Of a stretch of 64,000 bases of DNA, positions 45,173 to 56,984 are shown piece by piece. The stretch is from Maratus speciosus (taxonomy: Eukaryota; Arthropoda; Arachnida; Araneae; Salticidae): contig OZ010791.1 in the NCBI GenBank assembly GCA_963932465.1, positions 155,727,915 to 155,791,914 on the forward strand, written 5' to 3'. Made by a program: the position numbers and the translations under genes. Below the pieces are notes generated by a model. The model was not told the origin of the DNA. It made no database searches and saw nothing but the letters and a program-made list of their open reading frames with translations. Position 1 is the first letter of the stretch. The number at the start of each line of letters is the position of its first letter.

Positions 45173-46179
45173 TAAGGGCGCTTTTCCACTTACCGACACG
45201 ACAACGACTAAACAGGACGATAAATTAGTACGATATCGTGTCGTCCAGTAAACTGCTTTTCCACTTTACCGATATCGTTTCCCGACAACCTGAATTTTCA
45301 TCGTCATTTCATTCCAAGATAGCGGCACAATCGCACGCATTTTGCTATGGCTCCTCAGTTTAATGGTGGGCGTGGCACACTTACTTGTTTTGCCAACTAC
45401 TTCACCAGTACTGAAGCTGAAGAGGGCTTACCCTGGCAATTATTCCAAATTTAAAAAGAACTTTTATTCTTATACAATTATAATTATTTCTCTACTATTA
45501 GAAATTATTCTTTTTTAATATTTCATTTGAACTGAAAGCAAAACATGAATGATTTAAAAGTTTCAGTTTTAAAACATTACAATGTACAATATTATAGTGA
45601 AGTTGCAGTCTAAAAATAATTGTATAGTAATTAATAATTTTACGGATTACCTTAAAATAAGAATTGTGACAGCCCTTATTAATGTTTAAAAAACTTTTTG
45701 TAATAAATTTATAATTAATGGATTTTTTTTTTTTTTTTTTTTGAGAAAAGCATTATCTACAGAATATTTAAATTCAGCTATATACTCAGGAAAAGAATGC
45801 ACAGCATGATTACTGCAGAGGCAATGTTGATTCCTATTTCAAAAATGAATTGTATACACATACCTGCCAAGTTCCCATATTTTGAGAGCTATTATTTTTA
45901 AATTCACTTTTATTTATCTAACAAAAATTCTAAAAAATAATTACTATTAAAGATTACTATTAGATTAGATTACTATTCAAAAATAGGGGTACTTAAAATA
46001 TGGTAAACTTTAATCTATACATTATACAAGTTGATACATCTTTTTGGAAGGTTTTTTATTACAGATTTTACATTACTAGCACTGTGAAATAAACAAATCT
46101 GGTGAAAAAAAATATTACTCTACTGTATGTGATTATAACAGTCCTAATATGCAATTAATCTTTGGGGATTGCAATCTGG

Positions 46180-46437
46180 TGGGAGATCTTTCAGGAAATT
46201 TTGTAAATTGGCATTTTAAACCAAATTACCAGACACGACAGCATGGAAAATCACTTTTATAACGCAATAAGTAATTCCTTTATATATATATATTTAAAAA
46301 ATGGAAAAAGCCATTCAATTCTAAATCTCTTCGACGGTCATGACTGCAATGGTATTTTTAACTGCAGGCAGTACTTGCAATTAAATATGAGCCTATAAAT
46401 GTGACAAAGTTTTGCATTGTTGAGCAGCAAAAAATAT
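46180..46437 (-). repeat. Dispersed repeat R1, copy 5 (diverged, inverted)
   Basis: Shares gatctttcag, attggcatttta, aaaatggaaaaa, aatctcttcgacggtcatg-like and tgttgagcag with R1 copies in reverse orientation. Confidence 0.65.
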
Positions 46438-46458
46438 TTTTCTTGAGAAAAGTCTTAA

Positions 46459-46876
46459 CCCTTAAATGCCTGATTTTTCAAAAATCATTGTAATAATGTT
46501 TTTCGGCTTTCATTTTTTAAATAAATCATGGGAAAAATACTTTAAAAAATCCTATTTTGTTTTAAGTGTGGTTTACGACTAAACAGTTTGTTACTAATCG
46601 GCAATACTGGTCTTTAATTGAAAGAATAATTTTCCTTGATAAAATTCGCTTCCAAACAAAACAAAAAGAACAAGTAGCAACAATTGAAAAAATAAATCTA
46701 TCTTTATTCTTAAACAGCACAAGTGTTGCCATCTACATGTTGCAAATTGATTTAATAATATTTTCAGAATGTATTTTATTGGCAACATTAGGCATTATAG
46801 CTTCAATATTATTCTAATAGTATTTTAGAGCCTAAATTGGGTATGTTGCCAAAAAGCAACACCCGACATTTAAGGG
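46459..46876. mobile_element. TTAA-flanked MITE, 418 bp (same family as 33337-33822)
   Basis: Begins CCCTTAAATGCCTGATTTTT and ends CGACATTTAAGGG, with TTAA at 46455-46458 and 46877-46880. Close to the copy at 33337-33822. The hairpin near the right end is ttgccaaaaagcaac. Confidence 0.9.
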
Positions 46877-47130
46877 TTAACGTTAACATATCTTTATAAG
46901 AAAGCAGCAGATATGTCAGGAACATGTTTGATCAGCTGAAAAAACTGATGGTGGATGACATCCTTTTATAACAAAATGATCAGACATTTTTAGATTTTTA
47001 AAAATAAATTCAGAGCCTAACCCTGTTTAAAAAATTAATCGTAAGCATACTTCCTGTGTGTTCACGTAATTTGAATATTTCCATTTTGAAAAGAATTAGT
47101 CTTTCAGTTTTTCCATAGAAGATCCTTTTT

Positions 47131-47878
47131 TAGCTCACAGGCTATCAAAGCCTGAGAGCTAATGTGCCCGCCCGTTCTGCATGTACGTAACGTAATAACT
47201 CTTGATAGAAACATCCGATTTGCTTCAAAAATTTTTTCTAGGTTCATTGTGATAAGGCGCTTCCCTGATTAGTTTTGGGAGTTTATTGGTTAAGGATAAA
47301 GGGGGAAAAGGGGGTTAGTCCACCCCCTTAATTCAGAGAAATGGGGTTTTCATGCAGAATGATTCGATTTGCTCCGAATTTGGTATACCGGTTTATTATG
47401 TTAAGGAACTTTCCTGATTAGTTTTGGGGGTTCATTGGTTAAGAATACAGGGGGAAAAGGGGGGCTAGTCCAACCCCCTTAATTCAGATATATGGGTTTT
47501 TCATGCAGAATTATTCGATTTGCTCCGAATTTGGTATACCAGTTTATTATGTTAACGAACTTCCCTGATTAGTTTTGGGGGTTCAATGGTTAAGGATAAA
47601 GGGGGGTTAGTCCACCCCCTTAATTTAGATAAATTTTTTTTTTTTGCAGGATTATTTGATTTGCTCCAAATTTGGTATACCGGTTTATTATGTTAAGGAG
47701 CTTCCCTTATTAGATTTGGAGGTTCACTGGGTAAGTATAAAGGGGAAAACGGAGGGCTAATTCCCCTTCACTTATTTTTTTGAGAGGCATTATTCTTTAA
47801 AATAAGAGTATAATATACAATTAGTGTGAATAGCCTGTGAGCTCAATACCATCAGTTTAGCTGGGCACTTTTCTTTTT
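47131..47878 (+). repeat. Dispersed repeat R3, copy 2, four internal units
   Basis: Starts tagctcacaggct and closes with agcctgtgagct (about 47832-47843), forming an inverted 12-bp pair. Four internal units have the motif cctgattagttttgg at about 47263, 47413 and 47563 (150-bp spacing) and a variant near 47704. Compare copy 1 at 4707-5152 with two units. Confidence 0.85.
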
Positions 47879-47883
47879 TATAA

Positions 47884-48115
47884 AGTTCACTGCTCAAAAA
47901 GCGTGAAATTTTCTAACACATTTTTAAATGTAAAGGCAGGCCTGATTTTTGAAGCGATTTAGAATCAAAATGAGTTTTCCATTTTTTTATAAATAATTTA
48001 TCGAGTTGTAAGCAATTTTGGTGACATGAAAACAATTTTTTTCCCTTTCGTCTGGCTATTTTGTTCTAACTGCCAACACCGACAGTATTTTTTGAAATAA
48101 ATCTGGAAAGTCACT
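47884..48115 (+). repeat. Dispersed repeat R1, copy 6 (diverged)
   Basis: Shares cactgctcaa, gcgatttagaatc, gagttgtaagcaattttggt and ttttgaaataaatctgg with other R1 copies in order. It lies immediately after R3. Confidence 0.6.
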
Positions 48116-48584
48116 TTAAGTAACATCATTTACATTTATAATTAACATCATAAACAAAACTGATGAAAATAAAAATTGCTTTTACGTTGATGCTTTATTT
48201 GAGAAACAGAGGGCATACGGAGCTTTAAAAAAAAAAATCCAGCAGGTACTTGGTGTATACCCTCCACTACATTCCTGCCCCCCCCCCCCCATTTCCCCCC
48301 CACACACATACAGAGAGATACTTGCTCTTCGGAATGTAATAGGAATTACTTTCCTGCTTTTATACAAACTTTGAAATAACGTTTTTTCAAAACTGAAAGA
48401 AAGAAAAGAAAAGGATGGAATAAAAGATTTTTGTATTGAACCATAGTTCACTACAGCAAACTATTATATTCGTTTCACACACTGACTGCCATAGATTGTA
48501 ACAGTGTTTTTTTTTTATTTTTTTGGTAAACATTGACAAAATGGTTTTTAGTGTTTATTATTTGGCCCCGCCATGCTCCCCCCC

Positions 48585-48620
48585 CCCCTAGGTGCACATA
48601 CCCCAGGTTGGGAACCACTG
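48585..48620 (-). mobile_element. hAT-type terminus, one end only
   Basis: Read on the minus strand from 48620: CAGTGGTTCCCAACCTGGGG, a very common hAT terminal motif. No matching end could be located to the left, so this is a solo or truncated end. Confidence 0.6.
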
Positions 48621-48639
48621 CTCTAGAATATTATTTGTA

Positions 48640-49425
48640 TGCAATTTATATATATTCTAAAAACCCAGAAATAATCTAAAAAAATATATATTAACTTTAC
48701 TCATAATTAAAAAAAAATATGGTGGAAAAAACGTCTGTTGAGTATAAAATTTTTTTATTATTATTATTCCTATTTCTGATGCTTTCTTCATTTAAACAAT
48801 AACAGTTTGGAAATGACAAATTATTTATCACTTATTAGTTGTTAGCGTTTTAAAATGTTTATTTGTTAATGTGTTAGTAATTTTACGTTATTTAAATTGA
48901 AAAATTTTAAATTTCTTGTGTTAAATCTTGAATTTAAATGCGTTTTTTTTTTCTTATGTATGTTGCATAAATTTCTTTAAATAATGGCTTTAAAGTTTCG
49001 TGTGAGTGTTTTCATTCATTAGTAGAAACAAGCCCTGTGTTTTTTTTTTGTTTTTTTTTTTGTTTTTTTTGGATAAAGAGGCATAAATTATAAAAAAAAA
49101 AAGTGATTCGTAAAAGATGTTGGAAAGAAATATTGAAATTTCTAGACTATGAAGTTAAGAAAAAAACAAAAAAAAAACAGGTAAATAAATATTTTATGAA
49201 ACTCATTATTAAACTATTATTAAAAAGTATAAGCCACTTCTTTTTTTAAAAAATGCTATTGCTTAAGTTTGGTAAACAAATTATTTAATTAATAAAGTTT
49301 AATAAGTGCTTGTAAACTCTAAAATTATCAAAATATATTAAGATTTTTATTTAACTATTTTAGATGTCGAATAACCTTTCATAATATAAACATGGATTTT
49401 CAAAATTATTAACGGTATAACAGGA
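48640..49425. other. AT-rich DNA, no gene seen
   Basis: Several T- and A-runs occur (about 49040-49070 and 49095-49175). No recognisable feature. Confidence 0.55.
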
Positions 49426-49429
49426 TGCA

Positions 49430-50210
49430 TGAAACAACAGCAGTCAATAATGCATAGTATATATGAGTGCTGTGCGCACATGAAATTACTGGATGCAGCA
49501 AACTTGTGCGACGATCTCTAAAATTAACAAAATTTGCTAAAAGCCGCAGTCACATGTATGAGCACTGCACGCACATGAAAACAAACTACAAAAATTCATG
49601 GATACAGCAAACTGTGCAGATTCCCAAAAGTTGGAAGAAGCCAGTGGCTCCTAAATCCAAACAATCCTGTGACAACATAGTGAAACAAATGCATTAAAAC
49701 AATAGTGTTTATATCAGAAAAAGTAAAAACCCTAAAACTCTCAATCTCTAAAATGAAACTCATTAAAGCCCAGTGTTGAATTCAAGGGGTGGCCCAGGGG
49801 GAATCCCCTCCCCCCATGGAGCAATGGAATGCCCCCTCCCCCCAGAAGATTTGAGATTTTGTGTTTTCAATGGTCAAAAAGTGCAATCCCCCCTCATCCC
49901 CGGAGCCACAGAAATCCCTCCCAAAGAAAAGTGTCTGAATTCAACACTGTAAAGCCGTCGTGACCAATGCATATATGAGCACTGTGTGCACATGAAAACA
50001 AAGCAAAAACAAAACGCCACAGGTTGCAGCAAACTCGCTACGCAGCAATTTCGAAAATGCATAAAATTCGTTAAAGCCGCAGTCACTAATGCATCTTGTA
50101 TAAACACTGTACGTGCATGGAGGGAAAAAAACACTGAATGCAACAAACTCGCTTTTTTGCAATCTCTAAAATCTTTCAAGCCACGGTCACTAATGCATCT
50201 ATCTCCGCCC
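49430..50210 (+). repeat. Diverged tandem repeat, about 105-120-bp units
   Basis: The motif (g)cagtcactaatgcat...gagcactgt...gcacatga...gcagcaaac recurs at about 49440, 49546, 49958, 50079 and 50183. The order is interrupted by a 179-bp insertion at 49771-49949. Open frames here on both strands follow the repeat and show no homology. Confidence 0.75.
49771..49949. mobile_element. hAT-like MITE, 179 bp
   Basis: Ends CAGTGTTGAATTCA and TGAATTCAACACTG are exact inverted repeats. taaagcc is duplicated on both sides (49764-49770 and 49950-49956). The duplication reads as 7 bp rather than the 8 bp expected of hAT. It interrupts a tandem unit whose intact form (ttaaagccgcagtcac) is visible near 50070. 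Inside are ccccctcccc/gggg-rich stretches. Confidence 0.8.
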
Positions 50211-50214
50211 CCCC

Positions 50215-51630
50215 CATCCCCTTCTAAAAAAATAATTCAATAAACTTAGGTAAATTGTAAATATATTAAAACATAACAGAAATAACTTCAACAAATTGTC
50301 ACAGGTGTCCTTGCCAATTAATAAACAAAAAACAAAAAAAAAAAACCCTCAAAAAAGACCTTTCAACACCTGTACTCGATGATCCTTCCACAAAACCATT
50401 TCAAGAAACCCCATGAAATGATACGAGAAAAAGAAAAAAATCCTCGAACATACCAGAATACATGTTATCAAAAATATTGAATAAAGTAATAATGCAAGTG
50501 GAAGGAATTTATTGTCTGGCCAAATTCAATGTCGCCAAGTGCTTCACTTGTTAGGATACCTACTCAAAACAACCTTATACATTCCTTTTTATAGGAAGCA
50601 AGTGTGCGGACATACAACACCCCTGATAAGGGCCTTGGCACGATAGCAAATGTAAAATGAGATTGAATTTAGCGGGAAAACCAAAATTTCCAAAAGCACT
50701 GGCTAGCAAATCTTAATTTACATTTTGAAACCCCAAATTACTAGTATATTCTTGGAACAGATAAAAATGGATTTAATTAATGGAACTTACTTCAATACTT
50801 TCTTTTAAATTATGAAAATACTACTGTAATTTCTTAATAAATACTAGCTTGTTCACAATTCCCAATAATTGCACTTGTTTGTTTAAAAAGTTGTTTAAAT
50901 CCTGCATTTAATGGCCTTTAAGCTTAAGTAAAATAGGCGCAGTTTGAAAATGAAAATAATAGTGACAAAAATGCATGGGGAAAAGTAATATATGCATCTT
51001 TGAAAAACATCTTTCAAGCAATTTTAACTCTAATATTAACACACTGAATTATTAACTGTAGAAATCAATAAATGAAATATAAAAGCCCAATTTTTACAGC
51101 GCTTTAAACTTAGTATTGCTAATTAATTCAAAATATAACATTGATAATCAGCACATGTAAAAAGGTAGTAAGAATCTTAATATATTTTAAGAATTTTAGA
51201 GTTTACAAGCAATTGCTATACTACATTTGGTTAGTTAAATAATAGTTTGTTTACGAAATTTAAGCAATAGCGTTGGTTTAAAAACAAGTGAACATAGCTA
51301 ACTAACGTACAACACTTATACTTTTTAATAATGAGTTTCAAAAAATATTTATTTACCTTTCTCACACCACAGACATTTTGGCTTCATGTTAGTCTTCTGG
51401 AAATTTTATTATTTCTTTCCAACATCTTACACGAATACTTTGTTTTGATAACTGATGTTTATTTTATCCAAAAAACAGGGCCTTTTGTACACTCACACCA
51501 AATTTTAAAGCCGTTATTTAAACAAGTTACACAATATACACGAGAAAAACAAAAGAATCACGCCAACTTCTAGACTCAAAAATCAAAACACTGCGAGTGA
51601 ATTATCGGAACGAATTTTGAGGGAGGTTGA
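50215..51630. other. AT-rich DNA, no gene seen
   Basis: No recognisable feature apart from A-runs at about 50325-50345. Confidence 0.55.
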
Positions 51631-52559
51631 CTGTTCCACGACAAATTTTATCGGCGGCCGATATCGTGTAATCGATGACGACAAAAATTTCATCGTATCG
51701 TTCAGTGGAAAAGCGGGTAGGAGAAATGAATGCATTTTGCGTGCAGCGATGTCGGACAACGACAATCGTGGACGATTTATCGGTGTCGTGTCGGCAAGTG
51801 GAAAAGCGCTCTAAGGATGAAAAACGCAGGGACAGAGTTCAAAAAATAATATCAACCGCAAAAATGTGCGCAGGTTAATTTTTTGCTACATATTTATATA
51901 AAACAATTGTCTCAGTTTCGGAAAAAAATTACATTGAATTACTTTTATTGAAACAATTTTATACAGACAGCTCCAAACTTGAAAATCAGCATCAGGGACA
52001 CGGGACGGTATAGGAGTTTTCCTGGTATTTAGAACCCCAACATCGTCCAAAACTTATTTATCTCGTTAATATTGTTATACAATCATGCAATGGGATGTTC
52101 CCTAGTATATGAAATAATAAACACACACACACAAAAAAAAAAAATGTATTAAAATAAAAATTATTATTCAGGGACATAAAAGTCAAAAGATTGTAAGAAT
52201 GCCCCTTATACGCTAAATCAACAAATTACGGACAATGTAGTTTTGTTTTACTTTTAAGGAATGGGAATGCTTGAACAACAAAAACTTTCGAAAAAAGTAA
52301 AATACATACCTTTTCTAAATAAATATCAAATGTAACCTATATATTTCAAAGCAGAAATCAATTTCTAGAAACTTGAAATATGCTAATCTAAAATATCAAT
52401 TCATTCAACCAAGTAGTTTTTGAATTCTGCTTTAAAAACTAGGGGAATTGCAATTCGTATTGCAACTATTAATACAGAATTTAACATTAAGAGTTCCAAG
52501 CTTTAAAAATTCATAAATCCTAAACTTTTTGAGCAAATGAACTCGAACATTACAAACAA

Positions 52560-52840
52560 CCAGCGCCACTCCCAAACGGTTGAAGTTTGCAGTCATTCCA
52601 CCATACTCACCTGATTTGGCACCCTATGATTTTCACTTCCTCCCAGACATGAAGAGAAACTTCAAAGGCACCCTCTTCACGTCAGATGAAGAAGTGAAGT
52701 TTTGGATCAAGAAAGCTGGAAAGAGACCAGCTGCATTTCTCAGTGACGGAATAAGAAACTTGTTATTCGTTGGAAGGAATGTGTATATGTAATTGGAGAC
52801 TAGGTAAAAAATAAAGACAATGATTTGTAGTTTAAGAAAT
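52560..52840 (+). pseudogene. mariner transposase, C-terminal fragment
   Basis: A frame at 52580-52792 reads FAVIPPYSPDLAPYDFHFLP, then MKRNFKG..F.SDEEVK and a DGI motif. This matches the end of mariner transposases around the third catalytic Asp (usual block HPPYSPDLAP.D..LF...K, then F.S.EEV and DGI..L..R). Only the C-terminal quarter remains. The N-terminal DNA-binding part, the first two catalytic Asp residues and both TIRs are not visible, and the terminal block has drifted. The flanking DNA gives no TA-bounded inverted ends, so it is an old, truncated copy. Confidence 0.85.
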
Positions 52841-52947
52841 GTATTTTCATTTGCTTGACAACTGAAATTTCTAAAAACAAATTTCGATTGTCTTTCACCG
52901 TTCTTGATTTATGCGCGATTGTGCATTACTTATAAGCCGCCTCTTAA

Positions 52948-53139
52948 CCCCTTGGGGACGAACGACCGGTATACGTGCCACTTAAGGTGCTCAGAACTCT
53001 TCATTATTCCCACCAGTCATTTTTCATTGTAATTAGCTTATTTTATCAAAACATTTTCGCGATTCAATTGCAGAAAAATTTCTGTTTTGAAAAACCGGTG
53101 GTAAAAGATTAAAAATTAAGCAAAGGGCTCTCGTCCAGT
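52948..53139. mobile_element. TTAA MITE, right end damaged (same family as 41548-41747)
   Basis: Begins CCCCTTGGGGACGAACGACC after TTAA (52944-52947) and follows the 41548-41747 copy closely to ctctcgtcc. The expected CCAAGGGGTTAA terminus is missing: the sequence passes directly into the next element at 53140. Confidence 0.8.
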
Positions 53140-53481
53140 TAAAGGGCAAAATTAGCACTTGCCACCGGCCACTAAATGAGAAAAAGTGGCTATTAAAAAA
53201 TTGTCTGTTAGCGGCCATATTACGGTCACTTTCCTAGAATAGGGTAGGGCAAAATTTTCTTGCATTTCATCAAGGACTTTTTTCTGGTTGCAACATGTTT
53301 ATATTAACATATTTATTTGGACTATTCAATTTTAGATTAATACTAATAGAAATTTTTAACAAAAGTTTACTGTTTAGTACTTTTAAATAAAATTAAAAAG
53401 TGGCCACTAGTTTAAAGAAAGTGGCCATTTATAAAACTGGTACTACTGGCCACTAATGAAATTTCCCAGTTTTGCCCTTTA
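53140..53481. mobile_element. Element with 12-bp TIR, 342 bp, class unknown
   Basis: TAAAGGGCAAAA (53140-53151) and TTTTGCCCTTTA (53470-53481) are exact inverted repeats. Inside each end, ggccacta/tagtggcc motifs are also inverted, and tggccact recurs several times. No target duplication is clear, perhaps because insertion removed the end of the adjoining TTAA MITE. Confidence 0.7.
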
Positions 53482-53484
53482 CCG

Positions 53485-53935
53485 CTCCCCGTAATTTTCA
53501 ATTGATCTCGCCAAATAAATGGTGCAACATACATCGGCATATCATTCAACGACATACAAATCACTAGGCACATAGAAACTAAATCCTCTTTTTAATCACA
53601 AGTGGGCGTAGTACATGATATGAGCTTCATCATCCAATTATAATTAAACCCACTGAACTTATCCCCAGGGGCCCATGCGGATTTGCCCCCTTGCTTGTAA
53701 TAGCAGAGCTTTCATGAAAGCTTCTCCAGCGAAAGACTATATTCAGATTGAAAATTCATGAGCCATGGTCAACAAAAGAGAATTATTTGGGGGGAAATAG
53801 GTTACTAAGCAACCAAATGACAACTAAATATGACTTCATCACAGCAACTGCTATTACGAAATTAACCTTTGTTCTAAGCATTTATTTGATAAAGATCTTG
53901 ATCTAGACAGTTTAATACCAACTTTTCTACAATAT
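53485..53935. other. No gene seen
   Basis: Ordinary AT-rich sequence with a small GC-richer patch near 53660-53690. Confidence 0.5.
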
Positions 53936-53941
53936 ATAGCA

Positions 53942-53985
53942 GTGGTTCACAACCACTGCGTCGTGAGAGAACATCAGTTGTACCG
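53942..53985 (+). mobile_element. hAT-type terminus, one end only
   Basis: CAGTGGTTCACAACCACTGC followed by gtcgtgag is a common hAT-type end, here with an internal palindrome (gcagtggtt/aaccactgc). No partner end was found. Confidence 0.5.
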
Positions 53986-53989
53986 AGAA

Positions 53990-55560
53990 ATTTTTCAGTA
54001 AAGTTGCATCACAATTTTAAAAATTAGCTGAAGCACCGATAATTTATATCCAAAAAATCATATTATACTATTTACTTTGAAATGCGGTTTGTCATAAAGT
54101 TACATATTTGGAGATTTGCTTTCCTGTGTATAATATTCCTTATAAGAGTAAATTATTCGACTTTTACATACTTTCAGAAAAATTGTGCCTACTGAAGGAA
54201 AAGGATTACAATATAAAATGCAGCAAAAACATGTTCGTTGGAAAAACCTGTTTCTATCAGAAAATTCTGTCTTACAAAAATAAAATAAATAAAAGATTCT
54301 AATTTAAAAATATCAAGCTCATATACTGTTTTAATGTTAATGTTTATTAAAGAGAAATATAAAAAAGGGTTTATAACAATTTTAACATTTTTTTAAAAAT
54401 ACAAATGATAAATTATTTTGCCTTCTTTTAACTCCGATGGGACATTTTGTTCGTGTTAGTAAATAAATTAAATATGACCTATGTTCCATTCTCTCTCCCA
54501 CCCCCGCCATAATTTTAGTGTGATGTTTTATAAAAATTATGGATACTCCGACCAATTCCTATATTTTTATTAGCTTGTTTTTGTGTTGGCCTACGCTCAT
54601 ATAATTATAGAATACATATAATTACAGAATAAAAAAATTAAATATAATATTTTAGAAACTTCTTTGATTAATTAGCTTAACTGTACAATTTAGCCTCTTA
54701 TAGGCAATTGAATATGACGCATCAGTAGGTGAATATGTATTTGTGGTTATTATGCTCAATAGCGCAACTTTACTAATGAATTAGCTGTTTTCAAAATACA
54801 ATCTGATACAAATTGCCATAAAAAATGGCTTAGTCTTTTGCATTGTGAAACACTATTTTCGATTATCCAAGTTGAAAAGAAAATGGTTGCACTGTTAGTG
54901 GTTAACTTACAGTTTCCGCAGCATAGAAAAACGTATATAAAGATTTAATTAAGAAAATTTAAACCAATTTAGTTTCAATGAATTTCTTATCGCAAAAATA
55001 AATATCTAAGATATGTAAGATCGCAGTGAAAGAAACTTTTGGCATTCAGTTACGGAGGTGTTAAAATAATGAGTATAATGACCCTTCCGTATGAAACATT
55101 TCCTCGGGTAACGAAACAAACATATTACATTTCTTAATGTATTCCATATATTTACACATTCATCAGAAAATTTAAACAAACATGAACACTAACAAGAAAA
55201 CACGCCGGTAACATTAGCAACCAATGCATAATAATATGACGTCGACTCAAGAGGTTGGTAATTAGTGCTTGAATATAAACATGATCCGCATGGCCCGAGG
55301 GAGAATTGTAATGAATGCATCAACGTCTACCAGTTTTTCCAGTTGAGTGAAAAGACATAATATAATTATAATCAATATTATATTGACAGAGATGAGAGAA
55401 ATGATCAGCTAGTTGCCGCAAATGAATCACAAATAAGCAAAAACAGTATTTGGATATGTTTCGGAAAGGACAGCTACATATGTTTACAGAATCATGTACA
55501 ATTATTAGTTAAAATTTAATGATGCAGGGCAGACAGATTTCAAAAGTTAAAAACCTTTGA
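53990..55560. other. AT-rich DNA, no gene seen
   Basis: No recognisable element, RNA or coding frame in about 1.6 kb. Confidence 0.55.
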
Positions 55561-55749
55561 TTTAAGGGGGACAGTTTACCTTTTCGACAATTTTGTTTAT
55601 TTTAAAAAAATACGGTTCAAATGGTGAACTCACAGCATTTCAATGTTCAACTAAAAGCACATTTTGAATAAAAAAATTCTTTAACTGCATATTTATTAAA
55701 ATTTTTTAAAACCACTACTACTTTTTTAAAAATTGATATTTTTTGCCAA

Positions 55750-55781
<32 letters not shown>

Positions 55782-55814
55782 TAGATTTCCAAATGTGTAT
55801 TACACAAGACTGCG

Positions 55815-55817
<3 letters not shown>

Positions 55818-55855
<38 letters not shown>

Positions 55856-55874
55856 ATTATCCCCCCCCCCCCCC
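55818..55874. repeat. TA microsatellite followed by C homopolymer
   Basis: About 34 bases of ta repeat, a short spacer, then about 14 C bases. Confidence 0.95.
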
Positions 55875-55880
55875 GATATA

Positions 55881-56636
55881 CCGTGTTTACTCGCGTAACA
55901 GTCGCCCTCGCATAATAGTCGCACCCCCATTTTGAGGCAGAAAAAATCGTCAAAATATTTTCTTCACATAAAAGTCGCAGTCGCGTATTTGACTTTTATT
56001 TAGAAAATAGAAAACATCAGCTGTTCTCTTCCCAGAACTAGTACTCATAATGGATTTATCTGTTCTGGCTGGGTTCGATCCCAATCGCGCCCGTCGGCCT
56101 AATCGTTCGGAGTTTTCGTGGTTTTCTTCGAACCATGGATTTCCATGCGTTAATACGGGTTAGGTTCCCTTAGAAAGACCCCCACGAAGGGCACTCCCCC
56201 TCGGACCTATATCCCTAGTGTAGATAATCGGCCGTCACAAAATCAACCAACCAACCAACCATTATCTGTTCTGTTACTCCCATTGACATACGCGATGGTC
56301 ACTTCATTCTTCAGATACTGATTCACATTATATTAGTGATACTGATACCTTCAGAGAAAGTGATTTATTATGAGAGTTTTTTGTCAAAATTTTCACAAAG
56401 ATTATTTGTAAATTTTATGTCTATAAAAATATTACCAAATGGTATTTAATAAACAGCACATAATCTGGAAACCTTTAGTAAGAAAAATTTCATTATGGGT
56501 TTTTTTAATACCAGTAATGTTTTAGCATTAGAGTGTACAATATTGTGTAGTGGATTTATTCGCATAATAGTCGCACCTAGACTTTCACAATAAAAAATTG
56601 GCAAAAAAAGTGCGACTATTACGCGAGTAAACACGG
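55881..56636. mobile_element. pogo-type MITE carrying a SINE
   Basis: The left end ccgtgtttactcgcgtaaca and the reverse complement of the right end match at 24 of 25 positions. TA lies on both sides (55879-55880 and 56637-56638). Further gtcgca motifs (cataatagtcgcac) recur in the subterminal DNA. The E2 copy at 23096 shows an uninterrupted site. About 550 bp without the SINE; no transposase. Confidence 0.92.
56068..56261 (+). mobile_element. tRNA-derived SINE, 5'-truncated copy
   Basis: Begins at gctgggttcgatcccaatcg, so it retains the B box but has lost the A box, then runs through the shared body to a tail of caacc repeats. The 12-bp duplication ttatctgttctg lies at 56056-56067 and 56262-56273. 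5' truncation with a full target duplication is the signature of LINE-mediated retrotransposition. Confidence 0.92.
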
Positions 56637-56786
56637 TATATAGTGTAAAACAATCAAATCTTAACACATCTTCATATACTTTTTTTTTTTTAATAACCAA
56701 AAACCTCAAGGCTATTCCAAGCGCAGATTTATCAAATATATAATAAAGAACATATACAAAAAAGTTAAAATCTCTATCTCAAATAA

Positions 56787-56788
<2 letters not shown>

Positions 56789-56818
<30 letters not shown>
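56789..56818. repeat. Poly(A) tract
   Basis: About 30 consecutive A bases within E2. Confidence 0.95.
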
Positions 56819-56819
<1 letters not shown>

Positions 56820-56984
56820 CCTTAGCATTTTTAAAACATGAAAGTGAAGAAAATAGAAACATGACGAAAAAGCCATTTAAAGTGTTAATCTATATCTATC
56901 TATACTCATATTATAAAGAGGTAAAAATTGTTTATTTGTAGGAGGTAAGCTCTGGAACTGCCGAACCGATTCCAAAAGTAATGG

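Larger units (their letters stand above)
45176..51811. mobile_element. PIF/Harbinger-like element, 6.6 kb, non-coding
   Basis: The left end GGGCGCTTTTCCACTTACCG and the reverse complement of the right end, GAGCGCTTTTCCACTTGCCG, match at 29 of the first 32 positions. Both flanks have TAA (45173-45175 and 51812-51814), the TWA target typical of PIF/Harbinger. About 75-110 bp inside each end, a second CTTTTCCACT motif recurs in the same orientation as the nearby end. No Harbinger transposase or Myb-like gene is recognisable between; the interior is R1 copies, a TTAA MITE, R3, hAT pieces and a tandem repeat. An alternative is two independent single ends that face each other by chance, but the matching TAA flanks argue against it. 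Confidence 0.7.

Noticed and set aside
45859..45880. CATACCTGCCAAG as another CATA-family end
   Set aside because: It resembles the left terminus, but no inverted partner or 6-bp duplication could be found, so it may be chance or a solo end.
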